Positions 8,835 to 16,945 of a stretch of 64,000 nucleotides of DNA are shown piece after piece. A program made the translations under genes and the position numbers. The stretch is from NCBI RefSeq assembly GCF_902167635.1, contig NZ_CABHMS010000002.1, forward strand, positions 186,001 to 250,000, in the 5' to 3' direction. Under the pieces are notes generated by a model, which searched no databases, was not told where the DNA came from, and saw nothing but the letters and a program-made list of their open reading frames with translations. Origin of the DNA: Chitinophaga vietnamensis (GTDB taxonomy: Bacteria > Bacteroidota > Bacteroidia > Chitinophagales > Chitinophagaceae). The first letter of the stretch is position 1. Each line of letters starts with the position of its first letter.

Positions 8835-8880
8835 TTTATGCGATAACCCAACAACGGGTTTATGCAATAACACCAACAAC
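8832..8880 (+). repeat. Two-unit tandem repeat at edge of the GC-rich palindrome
   Basis: Two adjacent near-identical units of 24 and 25 bp, each starting GGGTTTATGC and ending CCAACAAC, followed by a partial third (GGGCATTGTGCAACAAC). They separate the GC-rich palindrome from the AraC-type gene and appear to be part of the same repetitive block. Confidence 0.6.
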
Positions 8881-8926
8881 GGGCATTGTGCAACAACGAC
8901 CAATAAACAGTAAATTTAACAATACT

Positions 8927-9310
8927 ATGCGGAAACCGACAAACAAATCAACGCGGCAAAGTGAAGTGATCACACAGGCCTACTTCGCTTTCCTGGACAA
9001 GCACATCGAAGACGTGATCAGCGGCCATGCGCCCGCTTTTATGGAGCTGAACCAGATCGCCAGCGCCTTGTTCATCTCTCATGCACATCTTACTGATACC
9101 ATCCAGCAAACAATGGGGCGCCATCCCTGCCATTTTTATGATATGAAGATCATCGCGCAAGCGCAAAGGATGCTCACAACCACCGATGAGCCGATTGCAG
9201 CAATCGCCAACATCCTCACTTATGATCCTTCCAACTTTTCCAAGTTCTTCAAAAAGCTCACCGGCCAAACGCCCGGCGAATTCCGGGAAGCGATGAAAAA
9301 ACAGCCCTGA
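8927..9310 (+). CDS. Short AraC-type helix-turn-helix transcriptional regulator
   Basis: 127 residues from ATG 8927; an upstream GTG at 8888 lies in repeat sequence and is rejected. The protein is almost only an AraC DNA-binding domain: the first HTH around LNQIASALFISHAHLTDTIQ and the second around IAAIANILTYDPSNFSKFFK, ending TGQTPGEFREAMKK. No effector-binding domain precedes it. It lies 84 bp upstream of the SDR oxidoreductase gene on the same strand and is the obvious candidate regulator of it. Confidence 0.85.
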   Translation: MRKPTNKSTRQSEVITQAYFAFLDKHIEDVISGHAPAFMELNQIASALFISHAHLTDTIQQTMGRHPCHFYDMKIIAQAQRMLTTTDEPIAAIANILTYDPSNFSKFFKKLTGQTPGEFREAMKKQP

Positions 9311-9394
9311 AAAAATTCCGTAAAGTTCACCATGATGAGGGCAATGCTTTGTAAGACCTTTACATCATTGCGTAATTTATTTAAACAACACATC

Positions 9395-10150
9395 ATGGCA
9401 CGTAATGATTTAAAAGGAAAAACAGTACTGATTGCCGGGGGAGCAAAAAACCTGGGAGGCCTTATCAGCAGGAACCTCGCGGGCAAAGGCGCTAAAGTCG
9501 CTATCCATTACAACAGTGAAAGCACCAAGGGCGATGCGGAGAAAACCCTCGCCGATATTGTCAATGCCGGCGGCGAAGCATTGCTGTACCAGGCTGACCT
9601 CACTCAAACCGCTAACATCAAAAAGTTGTTCGACGAAACAAAGAAACAATTCGGCGGGATCGATATTGCCATCAACACTGTAGGTAAGGTATTGAAGAAA
9701 CCTTTCCCGGATACTACTGAAGAGGAATACGACAGTATGTTCAACATCAATTCAAAGGTGGCCTATTTCTTTATACAGGAAGCAGGCAAGCAATTGAATG
9801 ATCATGGCAAGATCTGCACGATCGTCACCTCTTTGCTTGCTGCATACACCGGCCTGTACGCTACTTACGCAGGCGGTAAGGCCCCCGTGGAACACTTCAC
9901 CAGGGCGGCTTCCAAAGAATTTGGCGATCGGGGTATCTCCGTAACGGCGGTGGCGCCCGGCCCGATGGATACGCCTTTCTTCTACGGACAGGAAACACCG
10001 GATGCCGTAGCATATCACAAGTCTGCCGCCGCACTTGGCGGATTGACCAACATCCGGGACATCGCGCCACTGGTAGAGTTCCTCGTTACGGATGGCTGGT
10101 GGATCACCGGACAAACTATCTTCGCCAATGGCGGATACACCACGCGCTGA
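9395..10150 (+). CDS. Short-chain dehydrogenase/reductase (SDR)
   Basis: 251 residues from ATG 9395 (frame extends to 9332, but the Rossmann fold begins just after 9395). The cofactor motif VLIAGGAKNLGGLIS replaces the usual TGxxxGxG with AGGAKNLGG, as in several SDRs of the FabG-like classical type. NTVGK corresponds to the NAG motif and the catalytic Tyr-x3-Lys is in YATYAGGKAPVE. C-terminal FANGGYTTR is typical. It reduces or oxidises a small carbonyl/alcohol with NAD(P)H; substrate unknown. Its stop codon abuts the stop of the convergent LytTR regulator. Confidence 0.9.
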   Translation: MARNDLKGKTVLIAGGAKNLGGLISRNLAGKGAKVAIHYNSESTKGDAEKTLADIVNAGGEALLYQADLTQTANIKKLFDETKKQFGGIDIAINTVGKVLKKPFPDTTEEEYDSMFNINSKVAYFFIQEAGKQLNDHGKICTIVTSLLAAYTGLYATYAGGKAPVEHFTRAASKEFGDRGISVTAVAPGPMDTPFFYGQETPDAVAYHKSAAALGGLTNIRDIAPLVEFLVTDGWWITGQTIFANGGYTTR

Positions 10151-10858
10151 TCAGCGGAAATGATCCATCAGGTCGCGGCGATAGGTATTGCCCACCGGCA
10201 GCACATGGCCATTGTCCAGCTGCACCTCTCCGGGCGTGATCTTCTGTATATGATTCAAGCCTACGATATAGGATTTGTGGATACGCTGGAATCCGCGACC
10301 ATCGAGCTTTTGCTCTATCTCGGCCGTGGTGAGCGGACTTAGATGCACCTGATCTGTCGTGTGCACTTTCACGTAGTTGCCCCAGCTCTGCACATGCGTG
10401 ATCGTGTGCAGATGCACTTTAATCACTTCTCCGGCTACTTTCAACATCAGGAAAGCAGCGGCAGGATCTGTTTCCTGCGGCGTGGACACCGCCGGCCGGT
10501 AACGTTTGAATACTTTATCGATGCTGGCGGTGAACCGCGGGAGATCAATCGGCTTCACCAGGTAATCCACCACCTGGTATTTATAACTCTGCAAGGCATA
10601 TTCGCTGTAGGCAGTGGTAAGCACCACCAGCGGCGGATTAGACAAGGCTTCCAGCATATCCATACCGGATACGCCCGGCATGTTGATATCCAGAAAGATC
10701 AGGTCTACCGGTTTTTTGTGGATATATTCCATCGCCTCGATGGCGTTATAGAACGATGCGCGGAGCGCCAGGCTGCTAAAGGATTTCAGGTAATGGCCCA
10801 ACACCAGGTGCGCGCCTTCTTCATCATCGATGATGATACAGTTCAAGGGGGCTGTCAT
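10151..10858 (-). CDS. LytTR-family response regulator
   Basis: 235 residues. Receiver domain with IIIDDEEGA acidic pocket, phosphorylation site Asp57 in LIFLDINMPG and Lys in YLVKPIDL. The C-terminal LytTR DNA-binding domain (about residues 135-235) contains ITHVQSWGNYVKVHT and FQRIHKSYIVGLNHI. It starts 1 bp after the kinase stop, so translation is likely coupled, and the pair is a LytS/LytR-type two-component system. Confidence 0.92.
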   Translation of the reverse strand: MTAPLNCIIIDDEEGAHLVLGHYLKSFSSLALRASFYNAIEAMEYIHKKPVDLIFLDINMPGVSGMDMLEALSNPPLVVLTTAYSEYALQSYKYQVVDYLVKPIDLPRFTASIDKVFKRYRPAVSTPQETDPAAAFLMLKVAGEVIKVHLHTITHVQSWGNYVKVHTTDQVHLSPLTTAEIEQKLDGRGFQRIHKSYIVGLNHIQKITPGEVQLDNGHVLPVGNTYRRDLMDHFR

Positions 10859-10859
10859 C

Positions 10860-11894
10860 TCAAAATGGGTTTAATTTTAACGTGAGGCTGGTCTGGTATT
10901 CCCGCGCAGTGGCAGCCGTTTCAAAATGATATCTTCCCTTATATAATAATTCCATCCGCTCAGTGATATTCACGAGGCCAATGCCCGTGGAGTAATGTTT
11001 GAGCGATTCATCGGCAATAGAATTGACGATATGCAATTGCAGCGTATGGTTCACCACTTCCAGCTGAATATGTACAAACCATTTGTGCAGGATGGTGAGG
11101 CTGTGCTTGAACGCATTTTCCACCAGCGTAAAAAGGATCATGGGCGCAATCTTGTGCTGACAAACAGGATCCGTCAGCGCAGGGAAGCTGAAAGATATCT
11201 CGCAGCGCTTGCCGATCCGCTCCTTCTCCATGATAATATAATTTTCGATGAAGTGGATCTCATCATGAATGCTGACATCCGTTTTACGGGCGTTCTCCAA
11301 CTGGTAACGCATCAGGTCCGACAGCTTCAGGATCAGCTCTGGCACGCGTTGCGGCTCGGTAAGACTTACGCCATACAGGTTGTTGAAAGTATTGAAGAAG
11401 AAATGCGGATTCATCTGCGCATGCAGGAATTTCAGGTTCATCTCGCTCAACAACAACTGCGCTTCATTTCTCTTTTTTAATTCCAGCGAATATTTACGGA
11501 TCAGGAAGAAGGAGAGAATAGCCATGGTGCTGATGATGCACAAGCCAAAAAGATAAATGACGCCAAGTACGGCATCGCCCTGTTTGTACAGCTCCGGCTC
11601 AATGTAGTAGTAATCCGCTGCAAACAATATCAGTGTGCCCGCCAGCGTGGAAACGAGGCTGGACAAGGCATACGCCAGGTACTTTTTATTCAGCAGCAGG
11701 GGGAAGATAAAGAAGCGGTGAAACTGCGCCTGTGCATACAGGATCAGGAAGAAGCCCAGTCCCTTACCAATACTGATGAAAGTATCTACCTGCATCATTT
11801 CGTGCAGCATCGTGAGGATGTACATCGATATAAAAAATACCACTTCCACAAACAGGTTGCTGTGATACCATTTGTCTTTTTCAACTACGCTCAT
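10860..11894 (-). CDS. LytS/YehU-type membrane sensor histidine kinase
   Basis: 344 residues from ATG 11894 (an in-frame ATG at 11918 is possible). Four hydrophobic segments span about residues 15-135. The His_kinase domain has the phospho-acceptor His164 in AQMNPHFFFNTFNNL, and the C-terminal HATPase has VENAFKHS and STGIGLVNITERM. This is the class of kinase that pairs with LytTR regulators in Bacteroidota. Transcribed divergently from the beta-barrel protein gene at 12064 across 169 bp, which makes that gene a plausible target (inference). Confidence 0.9.
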   Translation of the reverse strand: MSVVEKDKWYHSNLFVEVVFFISMYILTMLHEMMQVDTFISIGKGLGFFLILYAQAQFHRFFIFPLLLNKKYLAYALSSLVSTLAGTLILFAADYYYIEPELYKQGDAVLGVIYLFGLCIISTMAILSFFLIRKYSLELKKRNEAQLLLSEMNLKFLHAQMNPHFFFNTFNNLYGVSLTEPQRVPELILKLSDLMRYQLENARKTDVSIHDEIHFIENYIIMEKERIGKRCEISFSFPALTDPVCQHKIAPMILFTLVENAFKHSLTILHKWFVHIQLEVVNHTLQLHIVNSIADESLKHYSTGIGLVNITERMELLYKGRYHFETAATAREYQTSLTLKLNPF

Positions 11895-12063
11895 CAGGCT
11901 TCTTTTTAGACTTGTCAAAGAAACAACATTTCCCTACCGCCGGCAAACATTAAATGATGAACTGCGTTGGTCATCTTATTCCTGCATTTGCTCATTTAAA
12001 TTTTATCCCCATCCGATCCCGGTTTTTCTTTGCAAAGATTTAATTCATTCAACGGAAACGGAC

Positions 12064-14499
12064 ATGCTTAATCGAAGAACTATCCCCGCCGGGCTGATCT
12101 CCCTGCTGCTTTTGCTGGCCGCCAGCGCCTATGGCCAGACGATGGTTGTCAGGGGGACCCTGGTGGATTCAGCTACAAAATCTCCTATTTCTTTTGCAAC
12201 AGTAGCGATCACCAAACCGGATAACAAAGCATTACAAACGGGATTTACAGATGATAGCGGACATTTTTCATTAAAGGCGCCACTGGCTGCGGAGCTGCTG
12301 TTACATATTTCTTATGTTGGCTATCATACTTATTCAGCCAAAGTGCATCCGGTGGCGGGTGTGGCAGATGTTGGCATCATCCGCCTTTCCGCCCGTACCG
12401 GCGTATTAACGGAAATTGTGGTGAGCGGTCGCAAGCCCCTGATCCAGAGCAGCGGCGATAAACTGGTCTATAATGCGGCCGCAGATATCGGCAACAGGTC
12501 GGGATCGGCTTCCGACGTGCTGCGCAAAGCGCCCATGATCACAGTAGGCGCGGATGGAGAGGTGAGATTGAAGGGAGACGCTAATATCAAAGTATTGCTG
12601 AACGGCCTCCCCTCGGGCATGATGGCCAAGAACCTCAAAGAAGCCCTGAAAGCAATACCGGCCAGCATGATCGAATCCATCGAGATCATCACTTCGCCAT
12701 CTGCCAAATATGAAGCGGAAGGCGCCGCCGGCGTGATCAACATCGTCACGAAAAAGAAATTGAAAGGCGCTGGCGGCAGCATCGATCTCAGTGCCGGCAA
12801 CCTGGAACAATCCATCAACGGTAACCTGAACGCCACGCAGGGCAAGTTCAGCCTCAATCTCAATGTAGAAGGCAGCATGGAGAAATCGCGCACCGTATCA
12901 GCAACGAACAGGACATCATCAAATGAAGGCCACCTTTTTCAACGCAACGATGAAACCCAGCGCTTCAAAGGCGTCTTCAGCGAACTGGCGCTCGAATACC
13001 GCCCGGACTCCTCACAGAAGATCGGGGCCAACGTTTCTTACTGGACCGCGAAATGGCCTTCCGCCGCCGAGATCTATAGCCGCTACCAGGACAAACAAAA
13101 CATCAACGAATACAATCAAAGCAGCGACCAGGGCGGGAAAGCGAACTTCGTTGAGTTCTCGCTGAACTATCAGAAAAAATTCAAGCGTCCGGAACAAGAG
13201 TTGCAACTGATCAGCCAGTACAACACTGGTAATGACCGCGCGCAATACCTGACCAACCAATCGGATATGAACGGCAAGTCGTACTTCCGGGAACGCAGTC
13301 CCAATACAAGCAACAGCCGCGAGTTCAGTTTCCAGGCAGACTATACCCAGCCACTGGACCGCAAAGGCAAGCAGCTGCTCGAGATAGGCGGCCGTTACAG
13401 CCAGAATAATTCCGGTAGCGACTATACGGTCTTCAACAACCGACTGACGCCGGGCAGCGATCAGCTCACAGAAGATACCAGTCGCGCTAACAGGATGACC
13501 TATCACCAGCGCATTGCGGCAGGGTATATAAACTTCCGCTTCAAATTGCCGAAGGGCTGGGGAGCAAGGCTGGGCACGCGTTTCGAGCACACCAGTCTGG
13601 GCGCCGATTTCAAAAGCACACAGCCTTCGTTCAACACGCAGTTCAGTAACCTGGTAACAAGTGCATTGCTCAGCAAAAAGATCAATGATATCCACGAGCT
13701 GAAACTGAGCTACGCGGAGCGTATCCGCCGGCCGATGATATGGGACCTCAATCCTTATGTGAATGCCAGCGATCCGCGCAACCTCACTTCCGGGAACCCC
13801 GGGCTGCGGCCGGAGATCAACCGCATGCTCGAACTCGCGCATGCATATGTGGCGCCATCCGGTTTCAACCTCAACAGCAGTCTCTTTTATCATGCGAACA
13901 GCAACGCCATCGAACCGCTGCGGACAGTAGACAGCAGCGGTGTTTCAAGAACCAGCTCGCAGAACATCGGCGCCAGCAGGAGTTTCGGCGGCAACGCCTA
14001 CAGCATGCTGCAATTCAGTAATGAATGGACAATGATCCTGGGCGCGGAATTGTATCGCGTATGGTATAGGAGCAAAGCCCTGGATGCCCGCAATGCAGCT
14101 ACCATCTACGAGCTGAGCCTGAATAGTTCATATGAGCTGCCGAAAGATATCATCTTACAATTCTCCGGTGATTTCAGCAATGCTTACGTTACCCTTCAGG
14201 GTAAAACCTCCGCCAATTACAATTATCGCTTTTCCGCGCGCAAAGAGTTCTGGAACAAGCAAGCCGGCATTACGCTGAGCGTCAACAATCCTTTCCAGCA
14301 GCGGCTTATGCAGCGCAATACCGCATGGGGCCCGTCTTTCAGCAGCAATACTACCTCGTGGTACTATAACCAGTCTTTTTCCATTGCCTTCAATTGGAAA
14401 TTCGGCAAAGTGAAAGCAGCAACGGAAGAGGAGCAGCCGCAAAGCGGCAACGATAAACATATGCGGCAGCCGCAGAACAAAGTAGCGCCTGGCCATTAA
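12064..14499 (+). CDS. Outer-membrane beta-barrel protein, TonB-receptor-like with CarboxypepD_reg-like domain
   Basis: 811 residues from ATG 12064, chosen because the signal peptide starts there (GLISLLLLLAASAYG). Residues about 20-110 form a carboxypeptidase-regulatory-like beta domain (VRGTLVDSATKSPISFATVA). A plug-like domain follows (LVYNAAADIGNRSGSASDVL, then MIESIEIITSPSAKYEAEG and GVINIVTKKK), and the rest is a C-terminal barrel of the OMP_b-brl_3 kind. No STN domain and no SusD partner, so it is not a SusC but the smaller receptor class often paired with LytS/LytTR systems. Probable role: uptake or export of a siderophore, peptide or other small substrate, unknown. Confidence 0.85.
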   Translation: MLNRRTIPAGLISLLLLLAASAYGQTMVVRGTLVDSATKSPISFATVAITKPDNKALQTGFTDDSGHFSLKAPLAAELLLHISYVGYHTYSAKVHPVAGVADVGIIRLSARTGVLTEIVVSGRKPLIQSSGDKLVYNAAADIGNRSGSASDVLRKAPMITVGADGEVRLKGDANIKVLLNGLPSGMMAKNLKEALKAIPASMIESIEIITSPSAKYEAEGAAGVINIVTKKKLKGAGGSIDLSAGNLEQSINGNLNATQGKFSLNLNVEGSMEKSRTVSATNRTSSNEGHLFQRNDETQRFKGVFSELALEYRPDSSQKIGANVSYWTAKWPSAAEIYSRYQDKQNINEYNQSSDQGGKANFVEFSLNYQKKFKRPEQELQLISQYNTGNDRAQYLTNQSDMNGKSYFRERSPNTSNSREFSFQADYTQPLDRKGKQLLEIGGRYSQNNSGSDYTVFNNRLTPGSDQLTEDTSRANRMTYHQRIAAGYINFRFKLPKGWGARLGTRFEHTSLGADFKSTQPSFNTQFSNLVTSALLSKKINDIHELKLSYAERIRRPMIWDLNPYVNASDPRNLTSGNPGLRPEINRMLELAHAYVAPSGFNLNSSLFYHANSNAIEPLRTVDSSGVSRTSSQNIGASRSFGGNAYSMLQFSNEWTMILGAELYRVWYRSKALDARNAATIYELSLNSSYELPKDIILQFSGDFSNAYVTLQGKTSANYNYRFSARKEFWNKQAGITLSVNNPFQQRLMQRNTAWGPSFSSNTTSWYYNQSFSIAFNWKFGKVKAATEEEQPQSGNDKHMRQPQNKVAPGH

Positions 14500-14533
14500 C
14501 CTGCAACTGGATATATGTAGGCGTGATGCCCCA

Positions 14534-14701
14534 ATGGCAAAAGTAGCCGTTCATAATGGCAAAACGGAAGTGCGTTTTTCACACCTGGGCCTCATGCCGG
14601 CCAGCGAATGTTTTGACGCTTGCAGCAACGCCTGGACCGGGTATATCAACAACAGCCTGCAACGCCTGATCGCTACCGGGGAAGGGCTTCCCGATAAATG
14701 A
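14534..14701 (+). pseudogene. Remnant of an SRPBCC/AHSA1-family gene (C-terminal part only)
   Basis: The frame ending at the TGA at 14699-14701 reads KTEVRFSHLGLMPASECFD, CSNAWTGYINNSLQRLIATG and then GLPDK. This is the C-terminal end of the AHSA1/SRPBCC (START-like) small-molecule-binding family, including its Cys-x2-Cys-like ECFDACSNAW helix. The frame can be followed back only to about 14500, where it merges into the end of the upstream barrel gene. The N-terminal 90 or so residues expected for the family are absent, so this is a truncated relic. A 55-codon ORF with an ATG at 14534 remains. Confidence 0.7.
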
Positions 14702-14710
14702 AAATGATTG

Positions 14711-14718
14711 TACATTTG
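14711..14718 (+). promoter_or_regulatory. Candidate -7 promoter box (TACATTTG)
   Basis: Matches the Bacteroidota -7 consensus TAnnTTTG and ends 19 bp before the ATG of the GNAT gene at 14738. No clear -33 box is visible at the expected distance. Confidence 0.4.
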
Positions 14719-14737
14719 GATATAGCAATGCCAAACC

Positions 14738-15241
14738 ATGCATATCCTTTATCAAAGTAATACCATCATCATTCGCGAATTTTTGCCGGAGGAGATAGCC
14801 TTATTCACAACGCTTTTTGAAGATGAAGATGTAACCCGCTATCTGCCTTACCGCTCGCCCGAGCAATATGTGGAGCTGTTCCATCAGTCGCTGGAAGACT
14901 ACCGCAATGGGCCTTTCAGCCGCTGGGCCATATTCGACGCCGTCAACAACACCTTTGCAGGCATGTGCCTGGCGCGGCATTTCGCGGATGTGCCTACACA
15001 GATCGAAATCGGTTATATACTCAGTAAAGCCTACTGGGGAAAGGGCCTTGCCACGGAAGTGAGCAAGGCCCTTGTGCATTATTGTTTCAGCCGCAGCGAT
15101 ACCAATGAAGTGGTAGCTGTAACGGCGCCGGGTAATACCGGTTCGCAAAAAGTGCTGGAAAAAGCCGGCTTCACGCGGCTGGCAGACCTGATCCGCCCCG
15201 ATCGTGGCGCCTTCGCCTATTTTATGATTCAAAGAACCTGA
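14738..15241 (+). CDS. GNAT N-acetyltransferase, RimJ/RimL-like
   Basis: 167 residues, a full GNAT domain. N-terminal IIIREFLPEEIALFTTLF, central motif A with IGYILSKAYWGKGLATEVSK (acetyl-CoA pyrophosphate-binding Q/R-x-x-G-x-G/A), and the C-terminal NTGSQKVLEKAGFTR characteristic of RimJ/RimL and related small-molecule or ribosomal-protein acetyltransferases. Acetyl acceptor unknown. It lies 19 bp upstream of the AraC gene and could be co-transcribed with it. Confidence 0.88.
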   Translation: MHILYQSNTIIIREFLPEEIALFTTLFEDEDVTRYLPYRSPEQYVELFHQSLEDYRNGPFSRWAIFDAVNNTFAGMCLARHFADVPTQIEIGYILSKAYWGKGLATEVSKALVHYCFSRSDTNEVVAVTAPGNTGSQKVLEKAGFTRLADLIRPDRGAFAYFMIQRT

Positions 15242-15260
15242 TAACCGCAATCATCCTGGT

Positions 15261-16094
15261 ATGCATCCTGTCTATTTCTCACCGCACCCGCTGTTGAAAG
15301 GACTCATCAGCACCTTCGGCATACTGTATGCAGATTTTGAGCAGGTCAATATCTCCCCGAATTATACTTTCCCCTGGTCGGCGCAGATGCGTCTTAATTT
15401 CACCTTACAGGGCGCGCCTATCCGCGTGAAGAAAGATAGCGCATCACATTTTAACAGGCTGCCGCTTGTTTCGCTCATCGGTCCGCAGCTGTCCAGCAGC
15501 GCCTTGCAGTTCGACCGCAACGGTGCAACGGCCTGCGTATGCTTCCACCCTGGCGGGTTTTACCGGCTTACCGGTATTCCCGTACATGAGCTGGTAAATC
15601 AGGAACTGGATGCCGGCTTCGTATTCGGTCCGCAGGTATGGGAAATTGGCCGGCAACTGCAAGATGCAAAAGACACCTCAGCGGTGCAGGAAATAGTGGA
15701 AGGTTTTTTACTGCAACGGCTATACGAAAAAAACAGGGACCTGCGGCCTTTCGATCATGCCATTTTGCAACTGATCAAAAGTAATGGTAACCTCTCCATC
15801 AGCACCGCCGCCGCAGCAGCCTGCATGAGCACGCGGCATTTTGAACGCCTGTGTAATGAATACCTGGGCATCTCTCCCAAGCTCTTCGCCCGCCTGGTCC
15901 GCTTTTCCAGGGCGCATGCACTGATAGAAACGCAGGGCGGCAAAAGCCTGTCCAGCATCGCATATGAATGCGGGTATTATGATCAGATGCATCTCATCCA
16001 CGACTGCCGGAAGTTCTCCGGCGCCACGCCACGGATGATCAACCAGGAGCTGGACCGCTCGCTCAAGCTCCTCAGCATGCTGGAAAACGGCTGA
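15261..16094 (+). CDS. AraC-family regulator with N-terminal DUF6597-like sensor region
   Basis: 277 residues. Residues 1-140 (MHPVYFSPHPLLKGLISTFG onward, with CVCFHPGGFYRLTGIPVHEL) match the beta-rich effector region common in Bacteroidota AraC regulators. The C-terminal 110 residues are the DNA-binding domain, with AAAAACMSTRHFERLCNEYL and then SIAYECGYYDQMHLIHDCRK. Follows the GNAT gene closely (19 bp). Effector unknown. Confidence 0.88.
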   Translation: MHPVYFSPHPLLKGLISTFGILYADFEQVNISPNYTFPWSAQMRLNFTLQGAPIRVKKDSASHFNRLPLVSLIGPQLSSSALQFDRNGATACVCFHPGGFYRLTGIPVHELVNQELDAGFVFGPQVWEIGRQLQDAKDTSAVQEIVEGFLLQRLYEKNRDLRPFDHAILQLIKSNGNLSISTAAAAACMSTRHFERLCNEYLGISPKLFARLVRFSRAHALIETQGGKSLSSIAYECGYYDQMHLIHDCRKFSGATPRMINQELDRSLKLLSMLENG

Positions 16095-16153
16095 AGAAAG
16101 AAGCGCCTGCGACAGCTGCCGCAAGCGCTCTTCCAGTAATCGTTAGTTTTTGT

Positions 16154-16342
16154 TTAACAGTTCACAAATGTGGGCACACAATCGCCACAGGTGTTGTAAT
16201 GTGTAGGAAAGCATCCTGCCGCCTGTGCGGTAGGGCACACAACAAGCAGGCTAACATCTTTGCCGGCATGCAGCTGCTGGCTGTTGAGACGGGCAAGTTT
16301 CAGTTTGCCAAGGAGCAGTTTTTTCTCACTGGTTTTTCTCAT
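16154..16342 (-). CDS. Putative RiPP precursor peptide (class I lanthipeptide-like)
   Basis: 62 codons on the minus strand. The first 25 residues form a charged leader (MRKTSEKKLLLGKLKLARLN, then SQQLHAGK) of the KLxLxK-x-LAxLN type found on Bacteroidota class I lanthipeptide and related natural-product precursors such as the pinensins of Chitinophaga. The remaining about 35 residues are small-residue- and Cys/Thr-rich, with five Cys (VVCPT, AAGCFPT, YNTCGDC, FVNC) and no charged core. Cys plus Ser/Thr are the residues joined into lanthionine rings. A perfect GG is not present; HAGK may be the leader-core border. No LanB, LanC or protease gene is in the window. Inference: a modified secreted peptide processed by enzymes encoded elsewhere. 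Confidence 0.6.
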   Translation of the reverse strand: MRKTSEKKLLLGKLKLARLNSQQLHAGKDVSLLVVCPTAQAAGCFPTHYNTCGDCVPTFVNC

Positions 16343-16503
16343 AATGGATTTGTTTTAAGATGAGTGATAAGAATGAAGGGAACTCGGATAGCGCTTATAC
16401 CATCGGGCTTCCACGGGAAAACAAGTGTCGGGTGCATGGTCTGCTACAGGTAATTATTTCGATGTATGAAAATACACAGAAAATATCAGTATGATGATCA
16501 CAG

Positions 16504-16540
16504 AAAACCGTGATTTTTCAGCCGGTAAAATCACGGTTTT
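16504..16540. promoter_or_regulatory. Perfect 14-bp inverted repeat between the divergent RiPP-like genes
   Basis: AAAACCGTGATTTT (16504-16517) and its exact complement (16527-16540) are separated by 9 bp. The element is 76 bp upstream of the ATG at 16616 and 162 bp upstream of the leftward start at 16342. It is not followed by a T run in the direction of either gene, so a two-fold-symmetric protein-binding site or leader structure is more likely than a terminator. The rest of this 273-bp gap shows no ORF. Confidence 0.45.
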
Positions 16541-16615
16541 ACGTGATTGCTGTCCTGGGGAATTAGCTGTAATTTTTTGCCGTTGATTTCAACCTGTTCT
16601 TCTAAATGTTCAATT

Positions 16616-16792
16616 ATGAAAAAGAAAGTCAATCTGACCAAACTCAGCCTGAGCAAGAAAACGCTGGCTCACCTGAGTGCACAACAACAAGATGGTGTAG
16701 CCGGTGGCAAACTGTTTTCTGATCCGCTGACAGAAAATCCCTGCGATCCTACTCCCAGCATGATTTACTGCGCCACGCGAAAAAGTTGCTAA
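16616..16792 (+). CDS. Putative RiPP precursor peptide with GG leader border
   Basis: 58 codons from ATG 16616 (upstream in-frame ATG at 16547 ignored because the leader motif starts here). The leader MKKKVNLTKLSLSKKTLAHL, then SAQQQDGVAGG, is a textbook Bacteroidota natural-product leader: KLxLxKxTLAxLS, a Gln-rich helix and a terminal Gly-Gly cleavage site. The 27-residue core begins KLFSDPLTENPCDPT and contains three Cys and several Ser/Thr, ending RKSC. The leader differs from that of the divergent partner, but both share KLxLxK and a QQ segment. A long palindrome 12 bp after the stop probably terminates it. The MFS exporter gene starts 153 bp downstream. Confidence 0.7.
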   Translation: MKKKVNLTKLSLSKKTLAHLSAQQQDGVAGGKLFSDPLTENPCDPTPSMIYCATRKSC

Positions 16793-16804
16793 CACAACAC
16801 TTTG

Positions 16805-16903
16805 AAATTTAGGGATTTTTTGATTTACGGATTTCTTGATTTGATGGAAATTTCAGCTTCCCTCCAAATCAAGAAATCCGTAAATCAAGAAATCCCTAAA
16901 TTT
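16805..16903. repeat. Long palindrome of the TTTACGGATTT family, copy 1
   Basis: Two 38-bp arms (16805-16842 and 16866-16903) are reverse complements with one mismatch, joined by a 23-bp loop. The arms are made of GATTTACGGATTTCTTGATT-type units. It begins 12 bp after the stop of the RiPP-like gene and can serve as its terminator. Related elements occur at 28.3, 35.1 and 38.1 kb. Confidence 0.85.
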
Positions 16904-16912
16904 TTATATCTA

Positions 16913-16920
16913 ATTTTGTG
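16913..16920 (+). promoter_or_regulatory. Candidate -7 promoter box (TAATTTTG)
   Basis: Exact match to TAnnTTTG, ending 25 bp before the MFS start at 16946 and just outside the palindrome. This suggests the exporter has its own promoter. Confidence 0.45.
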
Positions 16921-16945
16921 CTCCGGAACCATCAGCTTATATAAC

